The translations under genes and the position numbers were made by a program. 28,845 nucleotides of DNA from CAYOHY01 sp964403885. Its GTDB lineage: Bacteria > Actinomycetota > Coriobacteriia > Anaerosomatales > PHET01. Below, piece by piece: positions 14,709 through 21,942 of the stretch. Each line of letters opens with the position of its first letter. The first letter of the stretch is position 1. The stretch lies in contig CAYOHY010000026.1 of assembly GCA_964403885.1 (NCBI GenBank), positions 1-28,845 on the forward strand, given 5' to 3'. The notes under the pieces were generated by a model, which was not told the origin of the DNA, did not search any database, and worked only from the letters and a program-made list of their open reading frames with translations.

Positions 14709-16292
14709 GTGGCCGCCAACCGCCTTGAGTCTCAGACCATCGCCGACGAGCGCATCTATCTTCGCGCTCGTACTGTGCTGTGCGTCTTGCTCGCGGCGCT
14801 GCCGTTCTTGGGCCTGACGTTTCCCGGCGGCCACGAAGAGCTTGGCATGTACTACTTCTTGCTGATACTCGTGGCGGCCACCACGACGATCGTGTTCGTG
14901 GCAGCCAGGTCCGGCGCTGAGGCCGCGATCAGGGCGATGATGTGGGTGCTCATCGTCGACCTGGTCTCGTTCGCCGGCTTCACGTACCTGTTTCACGACA
15001 TGTCGGACGGCTTCTATCCGGTGATGGTCATCCTGCCGGTCGCCTACGCGCTCGTGGTGCCTCGCCGGGAAGCCATGCTCGTGGGATTCGGCGTCGCGGC
15101 CTCATACGCCGTGGGCTTCGTGATCTCGCATCGCTTCACGCCCGCCGACTTCGTGCTGTTCGCGCTCAAGGCGGCCGCGATCGTGTTCGTGACAGGCATG
15201 GTTGCGCTCTCAGTGGAAAGACAGCGACGCCGGGAGATCGAGACCCTCGCTGCTGTCGAAGAGAGCGCACGGCTCAACGAGCGGATGGAGCGTCGGATCG
15301 GCGAGCTCCAGGCCGTCTCGCAGATCACCGAGATGATCCACTCCTCGCTCGACTTCGAGCGCATAGGCCACTCGGTGCTCGAGATCTTGGGCAAGGTCAT
15401 CGGCATCGACACGTGCTGCCTGTTCGTGATCGACAAGGAGAAGTCCGAGACGCTCTTCTCGGCGAGCATCGGAAGCGTGGCGGGGGTGTCGCCCTACACG
15501 GTGTCCGGGGCCGCGATCTCTCCGGTCGACGAGCACTTCTCCTGCCTGTCGGTGTTCGACCATCTCGACACCATGGTCATGTTCTGTGCACACGCCGAGG
15601 ACCTCGAGCGCATCACCGATGAGGACCGCATCGTGTTGGGCGCCGTGGCGAGCGAGCTCGTGGTCGCCGTCGAGAACTCGCGCCTGTATCGGCTCACCAA
15701 GAAGCTCGCGGTCACCGACGAGCTCACCGGCCTCTACAACTACCGCCACCTCCAGAACAAGCTGGACGAGGAGATCGAGCGGTCGCGCCGCTACGGCAAG
15801 CGCCTGTCACTGCTCATGATCGACGCCGACGACTTCAAGCGGTTCAACGACACGCAGGGCCACCTCGCCGGTGACGCCGCGCTCAACCTGCTGGGCACCA
15901 CGCTTCGTGCCGCCGTGCGCGAGGTCGACCTGGTGGCACGCTACGGCGGCGAGGAGTTCTCGATCGTGCTGCCGGAGACGGACGCCGCCGGCGCGTTCGT
16001 GGTCGCCGAGAAGGTCCGCGAGGCGGTGGCGTCGCAGATGTTCGTCGACTCCGACGGCGCGCTGACCTGCCAGTTGACCGTGAGCATCGGCGTGGCCACG
16101 TATCCCACGCACGCGTGGGACAAGGAGTCGCTCCTGCGCGAGGCCGATGACGCGCTCTACCGAGCCAAGAACGGCGGCAAGAACCGGGTGCGCACACCCC
16201 TCAACGCCGTGGACCGACCCCCGACGGACAGCCGCGAAGACCACGACACCCGTGGGCCTGAGAGCGCAGATGCGACAGGAGAATCCCGATGA
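14709..16292 (+). CDS. Membrane diguanylate cyclase: 5-6 TM, GAF-like, GGDEF
   Basis: A 527-residue c-di-GMP synthase. Residues about 20-170 hold five or six hydrophobic helices, followed by a coiled linker (about 170-205), a GAF-like sensor (about 205-325, cysteines in DTCCLFV) and a GGDEF domain (about 335-490). The active site is GGEEF (413-417), an active variant of GGDEF. An RxxD inhibitory site (REVD, 404-407) sits five residues upstream, so product inhibition is expected. The start is GTG at 14709 with GGAG at 5-nt spacing. A TATACT at 14648-14653 could be its -10, though no good -35 is seen. The C-terminal tail of about 30 residues is disordered and its stop overlaps pheA (ATGA). Signal unknown. 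Confidence 0.9.
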   Translation: MAANRLESQTIADERIYLRARTVLCVLLAALPFLGLTFPGGHEELGMYYFLLILVAATTTIVFVAARSGAEAAIRAMMWVLIVDLVSFAGFTYLFHDMSDGFYPVMVILPVAYALVVPRREAMLVGFGVAASYAVGFVISHRFTPADFVLFALKAAAIVFVTGMVALSVERQRRREIETLAAVEESARLNERMERRIGELQAVSQITEMIHSSLDFERIGHSVLEILGKVIGIDTCCLFVIDKEKSETLFSASIGSVAGVSPYTVSGAAISPVDEHFSCLSVFDHLDTMVMFCAHAEDLERITDEDRIVLGAVASELVVAVENSRLYRLTKKLAVTDELTGLYNYRHLQNKLDEEIERSRRYGKRLSLLMIDADDFKRFNDTQGHLAGDAALNLLGTTLRAAVREVDLVARYGGEEFSIVLPETDAAGAFVVAEKVREAVASQMFVDSDGALTCQLTVSIGVATYPTHAWDKESLLREADDALYRAKNGGKNRVRTPLNAVDRPPTDSREDHDTRGPESADATGESR

Positions 16293-17107
16293 CCCGCTAC
16301 GCCTACCTTGGACCCGCCGGGACCTTCTCGGAAGAGGCCCTGCTTTCGCTGGGCATCGAGGACTGCGAGCCGTATCCCTGCACCACCATCGACGAGGTGT
16401 TCGAGGCCGTCGAGCGCGGGCAGGCAGAGGGCGGCGTGGTGCCCATCGAGAACTCGGTCGAGGGATCGGTGCCCGCTACGCTGGACGGTCTGGCGTTCGA
16501 CACGCAGCTCGAGATCCAGGGCGAGGTCGTGCTCGACATCCACCACCACCTGGTCGCCGCACCCGGCACCCAGCTCTCCGAGGTGCGCGAGGTGTTCGCC
16601 CACCCGCAGGCCAGCGGGCAGTGCCGCCGCTGGATCGCACGCAACCTCCCCGGCCGCTCGGTGATCGCCGCCAACTCGAACGCCGAGGCGGTGCAGCAGG
16701 CCGTCGCCGCACCCGGCACCGCAGCGATCGGGCCGGACCTCGCGGCGCGCATCTACGGCGCCGAGGTTCTGCAGCGCAACGTCGAGGACTACGCGGGCAA
16801 CCAGACCCGCTTCGTGGTGATCGGACGCGGGATCACGCCGCGCACCGGCCGGGACAAGACATCGCTCGCACTGTTCCTGAAGGCCGACAAGCCCGGTGCG
16901 CTGCTGATGATCCTCGCCGAGTTCGCCTACGCCGAGATCAACCTCACCAAGCTGCAGTCGCGTCCCACCAAGCGCGCGCTGGGCGACTACATGTTCTTCG
17001 TGGACCTTGAGGGGCATGTGACCGACGACAGCGTGCGCACGGCGCTCGACTGCCTGCGCCTGAAGTTGCGCGACGTGAAGGTCCTGGGCAGCTACCCGAG
17101 GGTGTAG
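16289..17107 (+). CDS. pheA: Prephenate dehydratase with C-terminal ACT domain
   Basis: A 272-residue monofunctional enzyme converting prephenate to phenylpyruvate in phenylalanine synthesis. The catalytic part has YLGPAGTFSEEA at the start, PIENSVEGSV, and the catalytic NQTRFVVIG (about 171-179). The ACT domain (about 190-268) has the GALL motif (DKPGALLMIL) and LQSRPTK where the Phe-binding ESRP motif normally lies; the Glu is Gln here, which may alter feedback inhibition. The ATG at 16289 overlaps the diguanylate cyclase stop and has AGGAG at 7-nt spacing. Length is normal for the family. It converges on the small membrane protein gene at 17145. Confidence 0.95.
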   Translation: MTRYAYLGPAGTFSEEALLSLGIEDCEPYPCTTIDEVFEAVERGQAEGGVVPIENSVEGSVPATLDGLAFDTQLEIQGEVVLDIHHHLVAAPGTQLSEVREVFAHPQASGQCRRWIARNLPGRSVIAANSNAEAVQQAVAAPGTAAIGPDLAARIYGAEVLQRNVEDYAGNQTRFVVIGRGITPRTGRDKTSLALFLKADKPGALLMILAEFAYAEINLTKLQSRPTKRALGDYMFFVDLEGHVTDDSVRTALDCLRLKLRDVKVLGSYPRV

Positions 17108-17144
17108 GGGCACCGCGCCGCCGAGCCCGGGCACGAGGCCGCTG

Positions 17145-17618
17145 CTAGTGGTCGGCCGTGCGTCGCGCGTAGACGAGCCCGGCGTCGTAGACGCCTTCCT
17201 GGCCGGCGATCGCGTCGAGCGTGTCCGCCTCAAGGCCGCTTTGCACCGTGATGACGTAGCGGCCGCCGCCCATGGGCAGGACCTCCGAGGGCTTGACCCG
17301 CGCGGCGATGAGCACATCGTGGATGCGCGTGCCGTCCTTGACCCAGACCGATATCTGGCCGGCGACGGGCTTGAGCCCCTCCACTGCCTCGATGGTCTTC
17401 GAGCTGCCTTGGCCGAGCCGGTCGTTGGCGCCGCCGCAGTCCCGGAGCAGCAGCAGGACAAGGATCGCGATCACGACGAGCGTCACGATGCCCAGCAGGC
17501 CCCACAGGCTCTTCTTGGGCTGCTTCTGCGCGTCCTCATCCTCGAGGGTCACCTCGTCGGCACCGTCGGCCGCGGTGTAGATGCTGGTCTCGGTGGGTTC
17601 GAGCGGCTCGTCGGCCAT
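17145..17618 (-). CDS. Single-pass membrane protein, 157 residues, unknown function
   Basis: I do not recognise the family. An acidic cytoplasmic N-terminus (residues 1-32) precedes a basic KKSLWG and one long hydrophobic helix (about 37-58) ending in LLLLRDCGG. The remaining 95 residues are predicted outside and look like one or two small alpha/beta units (ISVWVKDGTRIHDVLIAARV; RYVITVQSGLEADTL). The ATG at 17618 has GGGGGA about 5 nt upstream. A TATACT lies on the minus strand at 17653-17658 in the 52-nt gap behind the RelE-like gene, so it may have its own promoter while also being read from the GGDEF operon. Confidence 0.75.
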   Translation of the reverse strand: MADEPLEPTETSIYTAADGADEVTLEDEDAQKQPKKSLWGLLGIVTLVVIAILVLLLLRDCGGANDRLGQGSSKTIEAVEGLKPVAGQISVWVKDGTRIHDVLIAARVKPSEVLPMGGGRYVITVQSGLEADTLDAIAGQEGVYDAGLVYARRTADH

Positions 17619-17670
17619 GATGTCCCCCAGGATGGTGGTTGCGTTCAGCGTGAGTATAGCGAAGCGTCGT

Positions 17671-18024
17671 TCACGCGGTCGCGTAGGGCGCGGCGGTCCG
17701 CAGGTCCTCGACGATGAGCACCTCGCCGGTCACAGGGTGGCAGTCCCGGCAGCGGTTCTTGGCCCACGCATATGCCTCATCGTGTCGGGCCACGAACAGG
17801 AGCACGACGCTGTCGCCCTCGACGTGACCTATGGCGCGCAGGTCGTGGGTGACCTTGAACGACCGCACGGCGCGATCCCCGGCGTCGTGCACGATCTCGG
17901 GCCGCAGGCTCGCAGCGTCAGGCGTGTGCAGCATCTTGTCGAGAAACGCGGTCGCCCGTCGGCCGTCTCCCGGAGAGAGCGCGGTCAGTGACTCGATGAA
18001 GCTGTCTGTAAGCGAGAGCTGCAT
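17671..18024 (-). CDS. Stand-alone RelE/ParE-like domain protein
   Basis: A 117-residue protein starting MQLSLTDSFIESLTAL; its ATG at 18024 lies one nt after the stop of the upstream PAS-GGDEF gene, so translation is coupled. The pattern, a helical first half, then AVRSFKVTHDLRAIGHVEGD, VVLLFVARHDEAYAWAKNR and a short tail, matches the RelE/ParE-fold domain found N-terminal to some UvrD/Rep-type helicases and in toxin-like proteins. Here it stands alone with no helicase and no adjacent antitoxin. The tail contains CRDCH; with no signal peptide this is not a heme site. Function is open: RNA/DNA-binding module or toxin homologue. Confidence 0.6.
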   Translation of the reverse strand: MQLSLTDSFIESLTALSPGDGRRATAFLDKMLHTPDAASLRPEIVHDAGDRAVRSFKVTHDLRAIGHVEGDSVVLLFVARHDEAYAWAKNRCRDCHPVTGEVLIVEDLRTAAPYATA

Positions 18025-18025
18025 G

Positions 18026-19033
18026 CTAGTCCCGACCCGACGCCGGCGGTGTGATGCCCATCGACTCGTCCCACAGCAGCCACGGATGCTCGGGGTCCCG
18101 CTTGGCCGAGTACATCGCCACGTCGGCGCGCACCACCAGGGTGCGCGCATCGTCCGAGTCGGGATCGAAGAGCGCGAAGCCGATGCTGGCATCGATGGTG
18201 CACGTCGCACCGCACGCTTTGATGGGCAACCGAATCTGGGTGAGCAGTCGTTCAGCGATGACACCGAACTCGGCAGGCGAGTTGATGCGCGGCAGCAGCA
18301 CCACGAACTCATCGCCGCCAAGACGCGAGACGATGTCTTGCTCACGCACGTGAGACACCAGCCGTTGGCCCACCGTCACGAGCACCGAGTCGCCGGCGTC
18401 GTGGCCATACTCGTCGTTGACCGGCTTGAAGCGGTCCAGATCGATGTAGGCCAGGCCCAGCATGTCGCCGTGGCGACGACTGTCGGCGATGGCAACCCGC
18501 AGCCGCTCTTCGAACGCGGCCCTGTTGGGCAGGCCTGTGAGTGGATCATGGAACGCGAGGAAGCGCAGGCGCTGTTGCGCCTCGCTGCGCTCGGACGTGT
18601 CGCGAATGACGGCGACGAGGACCGGTCCCTCCTCGGTGTGGACGCTGCGAGAGGAGACATCGGTGGGTATGAGCGAGCCGTCTTTGCGCTTGGCGCTGCT
18701 CTCGAAGTTGAGCCCGCCTGAGTGCAGGATCGACTCGAGCCGGCCCGCGGCACCCTTCATCGCATCGTGGCCGATCCAGCCAAACGACGGCAGGGCGCGC
18801 ATCTCCTCAGCGGAGTAGCCAAGCATGTCGCATGCGGCCTGGCTCCAGAAAAGGATGTCGCCCGCGGCGTCGTGGACGATGATCGCATCGGGGACCGAGT
18901 CGACGATCTGGCGCAGGATCGACGCGCGCTCTTCGGCGGGCAGCTTTTCGAGTGCGCTCAACTTCGAACCGGCGAGCGCCCCGTCCGCGGCCTCGTCGAT
19001 GCTGGGGATGCGGATGTCCGCAGGATCGCTCAT
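18026..19033 (-). CDS. PAS-GGDEF diguanylate cyclase (third of the tandem)
   Basis: A 335-residue soluble protein. A helical lead (1-40) is followed by a PAS domain (about 41-150; DSVPDAIIVHDAAGDILFWS, PAS-associated motif TSERSEAQQRL) and a GGDEF domain (about 155-320; HDPLTGLPNRAAFEERL). The active site GGDEF (239-243) and the RxxD inhibitory site (REQD) five residues earlier are intact, so an active, product-inhibited cyclase is expected. The ATG at 19033 is 4 nt after the upstream stop with a weak ribosome binding site, suggesting coupling. It is close in sequence to the two genes upstream, indicating tandem duplication. Confidence 0.9.
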   Translation of the reverse strand: MSDPADIRIPSIDEAADGALAGSKLSALEKLPAEERASILRQIVDSVPDAIIVHDAAGDILFWSQAACDMLGYSAEEMRALPSFGWIGHDAMKGAAGRLESILHSGGLNFESSAKRKDGSLIPTDVSSRSVHTEEGPVLVAVIRDTSERSEAQQRLRFLAFHDPLTGLPNRAAFEERLRVAIADSRRHGDMLGLAYIDLDRFKPVNDEYGHDAGDSVLVTVGQRLVSHVREQDIVSRLGGDEFVVLLPRINSPAEFGVIAERLLTQIRLPIKACGATCTIDASIGFALFDPDSDDARTLVVRADVAMYSAKRDPEHPWLLWDESMGITPPASGRD

Positions 19034-19037
19034 GACA

Positions 19038-19946
19038 CTAGAGTACCCGACGAGCGCGCCTCTTCGACTCGTACATGGCAACGTCGGCCCGCATGAGAAG
19101 CGATCGCGCGTCGTCGCCGCGGGGATCGAACAGGGCCGATCCGGTGCTCCCGTGCACCTCCAGAGTGCATGACTCGAGCCTGACCGGCTCAGAGATGATG
19201 TCGCGCAGCTTCGCAGCCACCGTGGAGAGATCCTCGGCTCGGTCGAGCCTGGGCAACACCACGACGAACTCGTCTCCGCCCAGTCGTGCGACCGTGTCCT
19301 CGGTGCGCACGGCGGCCGCAAGCCGTTGGCCCAGCGCGACGAGGACGTCATCGCCCACTTCATGGCCATGGACGTCGTTGATCGCCTTGAAGTCGTCGAG
19401 GTCGATGAAGATGACCCCGGTGATGTCACCGTGCCGGCGCGAGCTCGCGAGCGCCGACTCGAGCTGCTCGTCGAACGCGGCGCGGTTGGCAAGGCCGGTG
19501 AGCGGGTCTTGGAAGGCGAGCTCACGCAAGATCTTCTCGGCTTGGAGCTTTTGGGTCACGTCGTGCGAGATGGCGACCACGAGCCCGCCGTCAGGGGTGT
19601 CGATGTAGCGCGAGAAGACCTCATGGGACACTTCGCCGCCATCGGGCAGCGGCTGCACCGCGACGAACGAGTAGCTGTCACCCGCCTTGATCAGGTCGAG
19701 GCGGGTCTGGCGGTCCGCATCGCTTGGCATCGAGCTCCACCCATAGGGCGGGAGCTGAGCGAACTCCTCCGGCTCGTAGCCAAGGCCGCGGGCGAACGCG
19801 TCGTTGAACAGCACGATGGTGCCGTCGGTGCGGTGGATGAGGATCCCTTCGTGTGTGGCGTCGAGCGCAACCCATGCGAGACGGAGCTCATCGGCCAGGC
19901 CCGGCTGTACCGAGTTGCGATACGACTCTCCGATGTAGGGCGCCAC
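19038..19946 (-). CDS. PAS-GGDEF diguanylate cyclase (second of the tandem)
   Basis: A 302-residue soluble PAS-GGDEF protein. An ATG at 19991 would overlap the upstream gene by 22 nt and lacks a ribosome binding site; the GTG at 19946 has GGAGG at 6-nt spacing and is preferred. The PAS domain (ALDATHEGILIHRTDGTIVL; YGWSSMPSDADR) is followed by HDVTQKLQAEKILRELAFQD and the GGDEF domain (DPLTGLANRAAFDEQL). GGDEF is intact in ARLGGDEFVVVLPR and RTED forms the inhibitory site. The PAS segment shares the PPYGW/PSFGW pattern with its downstream neighbour. The ligand is unknown. Confidence 0.9.
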   Translation of the reverse strand: MAPYIGESYRNSVQPGLADELRLAWVALDATHEGILIHRTDGTIVLFNDAFARGLGYEPEEFAQLPPYGWSSMPSDADRQTRLDLIKAGDSYSFVAVQPLPDGGEVSHEVFSRYIDTPDGGLVVAISHDVTQKLQAEKILRELAFQDPLTGLANRAAFDEQLESALASSRRHGDITGVIFIDLDDFKAINDVHGHEVGDDVLVALGQRLAAAVRTEDTVARLGGDEFVVVLPRLDRAEDLSTVAAKLRDIISEPVRLESCTLEVHGSTGSALFDPRGDDARSLLMRADVAMYESKRRARRVL

Positions 19947-19969
19947 GACGGTCCTCCGACGGAAGGGGA

Positions 19970-21199
19970 CTACTGTTGTGACAATTCCCATCCAGGCACG
20001 CCTGTCTCGCGCGATTCGTACATCGCGAGGTCGGCTCGGATCATGAAGGAGTCGGCGTCTTCGCCCGGCTGACGCACCGCCAGGCCCACGCTGAGGTCCA
20101 GTGTGACCATTGCCGGGCCCAGCTCCATGGGGCGGCAGATCTCTTTGGCGAGCTTGCGGGCGATGTCCGGAAGGTCTGAGGCGACACGGAGGCGGGGCAG
20201 CAGAACCACGAACTCGTCGCCACCCAGGCGCGCGACGGTGTCGGTCTCGCGCACGGCGCCCGCGAGGCGATTGGCGACCTCGCGCAAGGCGTCGTCGCCA
20301 ATGGCGTGACCGTGCGTGTCGTTGATCGGCTTGAAGTTGTCGAGATCGATGAAGATCAGACCCACCAGGTCGCCGTGGCGCTCTGAGGCGGAGATGGCGT
20401 GCGCCAGCTCGGTGCCCAGCATGGTGCGGTTCGCAAGGCCCGTGAGGGTGTCGTGGTACGCGAGGTAGCGCACCATCTCCTCGGTGGCCATCCGGTCGGC
20501 GATGTCGCGGATCACCGAGACGGCCACGGGGCCGTCGGCGGTGTCGATCAGGCGGGCGTGGACCTCGGCATAGCTGGGCAATCCGCCCCCGCGTGTGCCG
20601 TGGCTCTCGAAGCGGGCGCTGCGCTCGGTCTTGAGGCGCTCGATCCGCTCTGCGACCCGTTCTCGTTGCTCGGGAGGGACCCATCCCCACAGCCCGGCCG
20701 CGTTGATACTCGCGACGTCATCCGCGTGCCACATGTCGAGGGCCGCGCGATTCGCATAGAGCAGCCGGCCGTCGAGGGTGTGCGCCACCACGGCGTCGAC
20801 CACGTTGTCGAGCAGGAGCGAACGCAGCAGAAGCTCATCACAGCACGGGCTGCTCTCGCGTTCGCGGACCACCATCATCACGTGGCCGGCGTCGAGTGAG
20901 TGTGCGCGCCGGGCCGTTATGTCGGCGTCGAAGACCGTTCCGTCTGAGCGCCGCTGCCGTGCACGGAAGCTGTGTGAGCTGCCGTTGCACGATGTGACCT
21001 GAGCCGCACTCGTGTCATCCACGCACAGGTCGCCGAGCGTCCTGCCGAGAAGGTCCTCGCGTGCGTGCGCGTACAAGACTGCCGCCGCGTCGTTTGCCGC
21101 GGTCACGCAGCCGTCAGCGCCGATCACCACGCAGGCGTCGCCGAGCGAATCGATGAGCAGGTCGAACGGTGCATGTCCGTTTCCGGCAACGGGCTCCAT
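19970..21199 (-). CDS. PAS-PAS-GGDEF diguanylate cyclase (first of the tandem)
   Basis: A 409-residue soluble protein with two PAS domains (about 10-115 and 120-235) and a GGDEF domain (about 240-400; HDTLTGLANRTMLGTEL). GGDEF is intact (ARLGGDEFVVLLPR) with RETD as inhibitory site. The first PAS domain and linker carry a few cysteines (CNGSS; SPCCDEL), absent from the two downstream paralogues. The ATG at 21199 has GAGG at 7-nt spacing and AGGAGG slightly further away. A sigma-28-like promoter lies at 21253-21279. It leads the minus-strand run of three cyclases, the RelE-like protein and probably the membrane protein at 17145. Confidence 0.9.
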   Translation of the reverse strand: MEPVAGNGHAPFDLLIDSLGDACVVIGADGCVTAANDAAAVLYAHAREDLLGRTLGDLCVDDTSAAQVTSCNGSSHSFRARQRRSDGTVFDADITARRAHSLDAGHVMMVVRERESSPCCDELLLRSLLLDNVVDAVVAHTLDGRLLYANRAALDMWHADDVASINAAGLWGWVPPEQRERVAERIERLKTERSARFESHGTRGGGLPSYAEVHARLIDTADGPVAVSVIRDIADRMATEEMVRYLAYHDTLTGLANRTMLGTELAHAISASERHGDLVGLIFIDLDNFKPINDTHGHAIGDDALREVANRLAGAVRETDTVARLGGDEFVVLLPRLRVASDLPDIARKLAKEICRPMELGPAMVTLDLSVGLAVRQPGEDADSFMIRADLAMYESRETGVPGWELSQQ

Positions 21200-21252
21200 G
21201 GGCGCCTCACCTCCTCATGGGAGGGCGCGGGCACAGTAGTCTGCTTGTTTCG

Positions 21253-21279
21253 GTATCGGAACGAGGCCCGACAACCTTA
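21253..21279 (-). promoter_or_regulatory. Sigma-28 (FliA/SigD/WhiG)-like promoter of the GGDEF cluster
   Basis: On the minus strand TAAGGTTG (21272-21279), an exact 11-nt spacer and TCCGATAC (21253-21260) align with the consensus TAAAGTTT-N11-GCCGATAA at 12 of 16 positions, including the CCGATA core. No good sigma-70 promoter is seen for the same gene. The start would lie about 45 nt before the ATG at 21199. Confidence 0.45.
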
Positions 21280-21358
21280 GTGATTGACGTCACCTATGCG
21301 ACCAACGGTAGATTCCATGCATTCGGCGGCGTATCGCGCACGCGAGACGTTTGAGCAT

Positions 21359-21364
21359 TAGAAT
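21359..21364 (+). promoter_or_regulatory. -10 box of the PASTA lipoprotein gene
   Basis: TAGAAT matches the -10 consensus at five of six positions and lies 42 nt before the ATG. No standard -35 is found 16-18 nt upstream. An alternative pair, TTGACG at 21284-21289 and TAGATT at 21309-21314, has a 19-nt spacer. Confidence 0.35.
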
Positions 21365-21405
21365 TGCTGAGTTGCGCTGTGGGACTTTCGAAAGGAGCCT
21401 TCTTC

Positions 21406-21720
21406 ATGCGCTGTTCGCGTATCGTTCTGGCAATCATGCTCGCGGTCTCGTTGTTCGCTGTCGTTGGCTGCAGCTCGGCGGGCACCGCGCCCACCTCTGA
21501 GGAGCAGGCCAGCAAGAACCCCGATGCCGGTGTTCCCCAGTTGCTGGGCTGGCAGTTCAATGCGGTGCCCAGCGCGTTGGATGAGGCGAGCCTGAAGCTT
21601 GGCACCATCACCTACAAGAAGGTCGAGGGCTACGGCCCCGGCACAGTCATCGGGCAGAAGCCTGCCGCTGGCTCGGTGGTCAAGAAGGGGACGAAGGTGG
21701 ACTTCATCGTCTCCAAGTAG
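21406..21720 (+). CDS. Lipoprotein with a single PASTA domain
   Basis: A 104-residue secreted lipoprotein. The signal peptide MRCSRIVLAIMLAVSLFAVV ends in a lipobox with the lipidated Cys in VVGCSS. After a short linker (SAGTAPTSEEQASKNPDAG) a PASTA domain (about 43-104) follows: VPQLLGWQFNAVPSALDEA, LKLGTITYK, GTVIGQKPAAGSVVKKGTKV and a terminal FIVSK. PASTA domains bind peptidoglycan fragments or beta-lactams and usually occur on penicillin-binding proteins and PknB-type kinases; a single one on a lipoprotein is uncommon. The ATG at 21406 has AAGGAG at 8-nt spacing. It is a single-gene unit with its own terminator at 21746-21770. Confidence 0.88.
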   Translation: MRCSRIVLAIMLAVSLFAVVGCSSAGTAPTSEEQASKNPDAGVPQLLGWQFNAVPSALDEASLKLGTITYKKVEGYGPGTVIGQKPAAGSVVKKGTKVDFIVSK

Positions 21721-21745
21721 GCCACGCCACACACGTATCGCCTGC

Positions 21746-21770
21746 AGGGGCACCCATTCCGGGTGCCCCT
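21746..21770 (+). terminator. Terminator of the PASTA lipoprotein gene
   Basis: A perfect 10-bp stem AGGGGCACCC/GGGTGCCCCT with loop ATTCC, 25 nt after the stop codon, followed by GTTGCTTGCT. The stem is strong and the T-tract interrupted. It may also end the opposing arsM transcript. Confidence 0.7.
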
Positions 21771-21778
21771 GTTGCTTG

Positions 21779-21937
21779 CTACTCGGCGACGCGGGCCTGG
21801 AGTCCGCACTCGGTGGCCGTGCAGAGCGCTCCGACCATCGACGACTCCTCGTCGCGTAGTCTGCGGTCGCGCGCGTCGAGCGCTGCGGCGCCAAAGAGCA
21901 GAAGCGCCGTTCCTGCGATCCAGATCACGATTCCCAT
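21779..21937 (-). CDS. 52-residue membrane peptide coupled to arsM
   Basis: A small gene starting at the ATG at 21937, 5 nt after the arsM stop, with AAGGTG at 6-nt spacing (part of which overlaps the end of arsM). It reads MGIVIWIAGTALLLFGAAAL, a clear single membrane helix, then a charged cytoplasmic-type stretch (DARDRRLRDEESS) and a short tail with two cysteines, CTATEC. Stop TAG at 21779. The spacing, ribosome binding site and membrane helix argue it is real although short. Function unknown; linkage to arsM suggests a role in arsenic handling, and the Cys pair could bind arsenite or help dock a partner, which is inference. Confidence 0.6.
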   Translation of the reverse strand: MGIVIWIAGTALLLFGAAALDARDRRLRDEESSMVGALCTATECGLQARVAE

Positions 21938-21942
21938 GGTCG

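Noticed and set aside
17740..17760. CRDCH in the RelE-like protein as a heme site
   Set aside because: The protein has no signal peptide or membrane helix, so it would not meet the extracytoplasmic heme ligation machinery.
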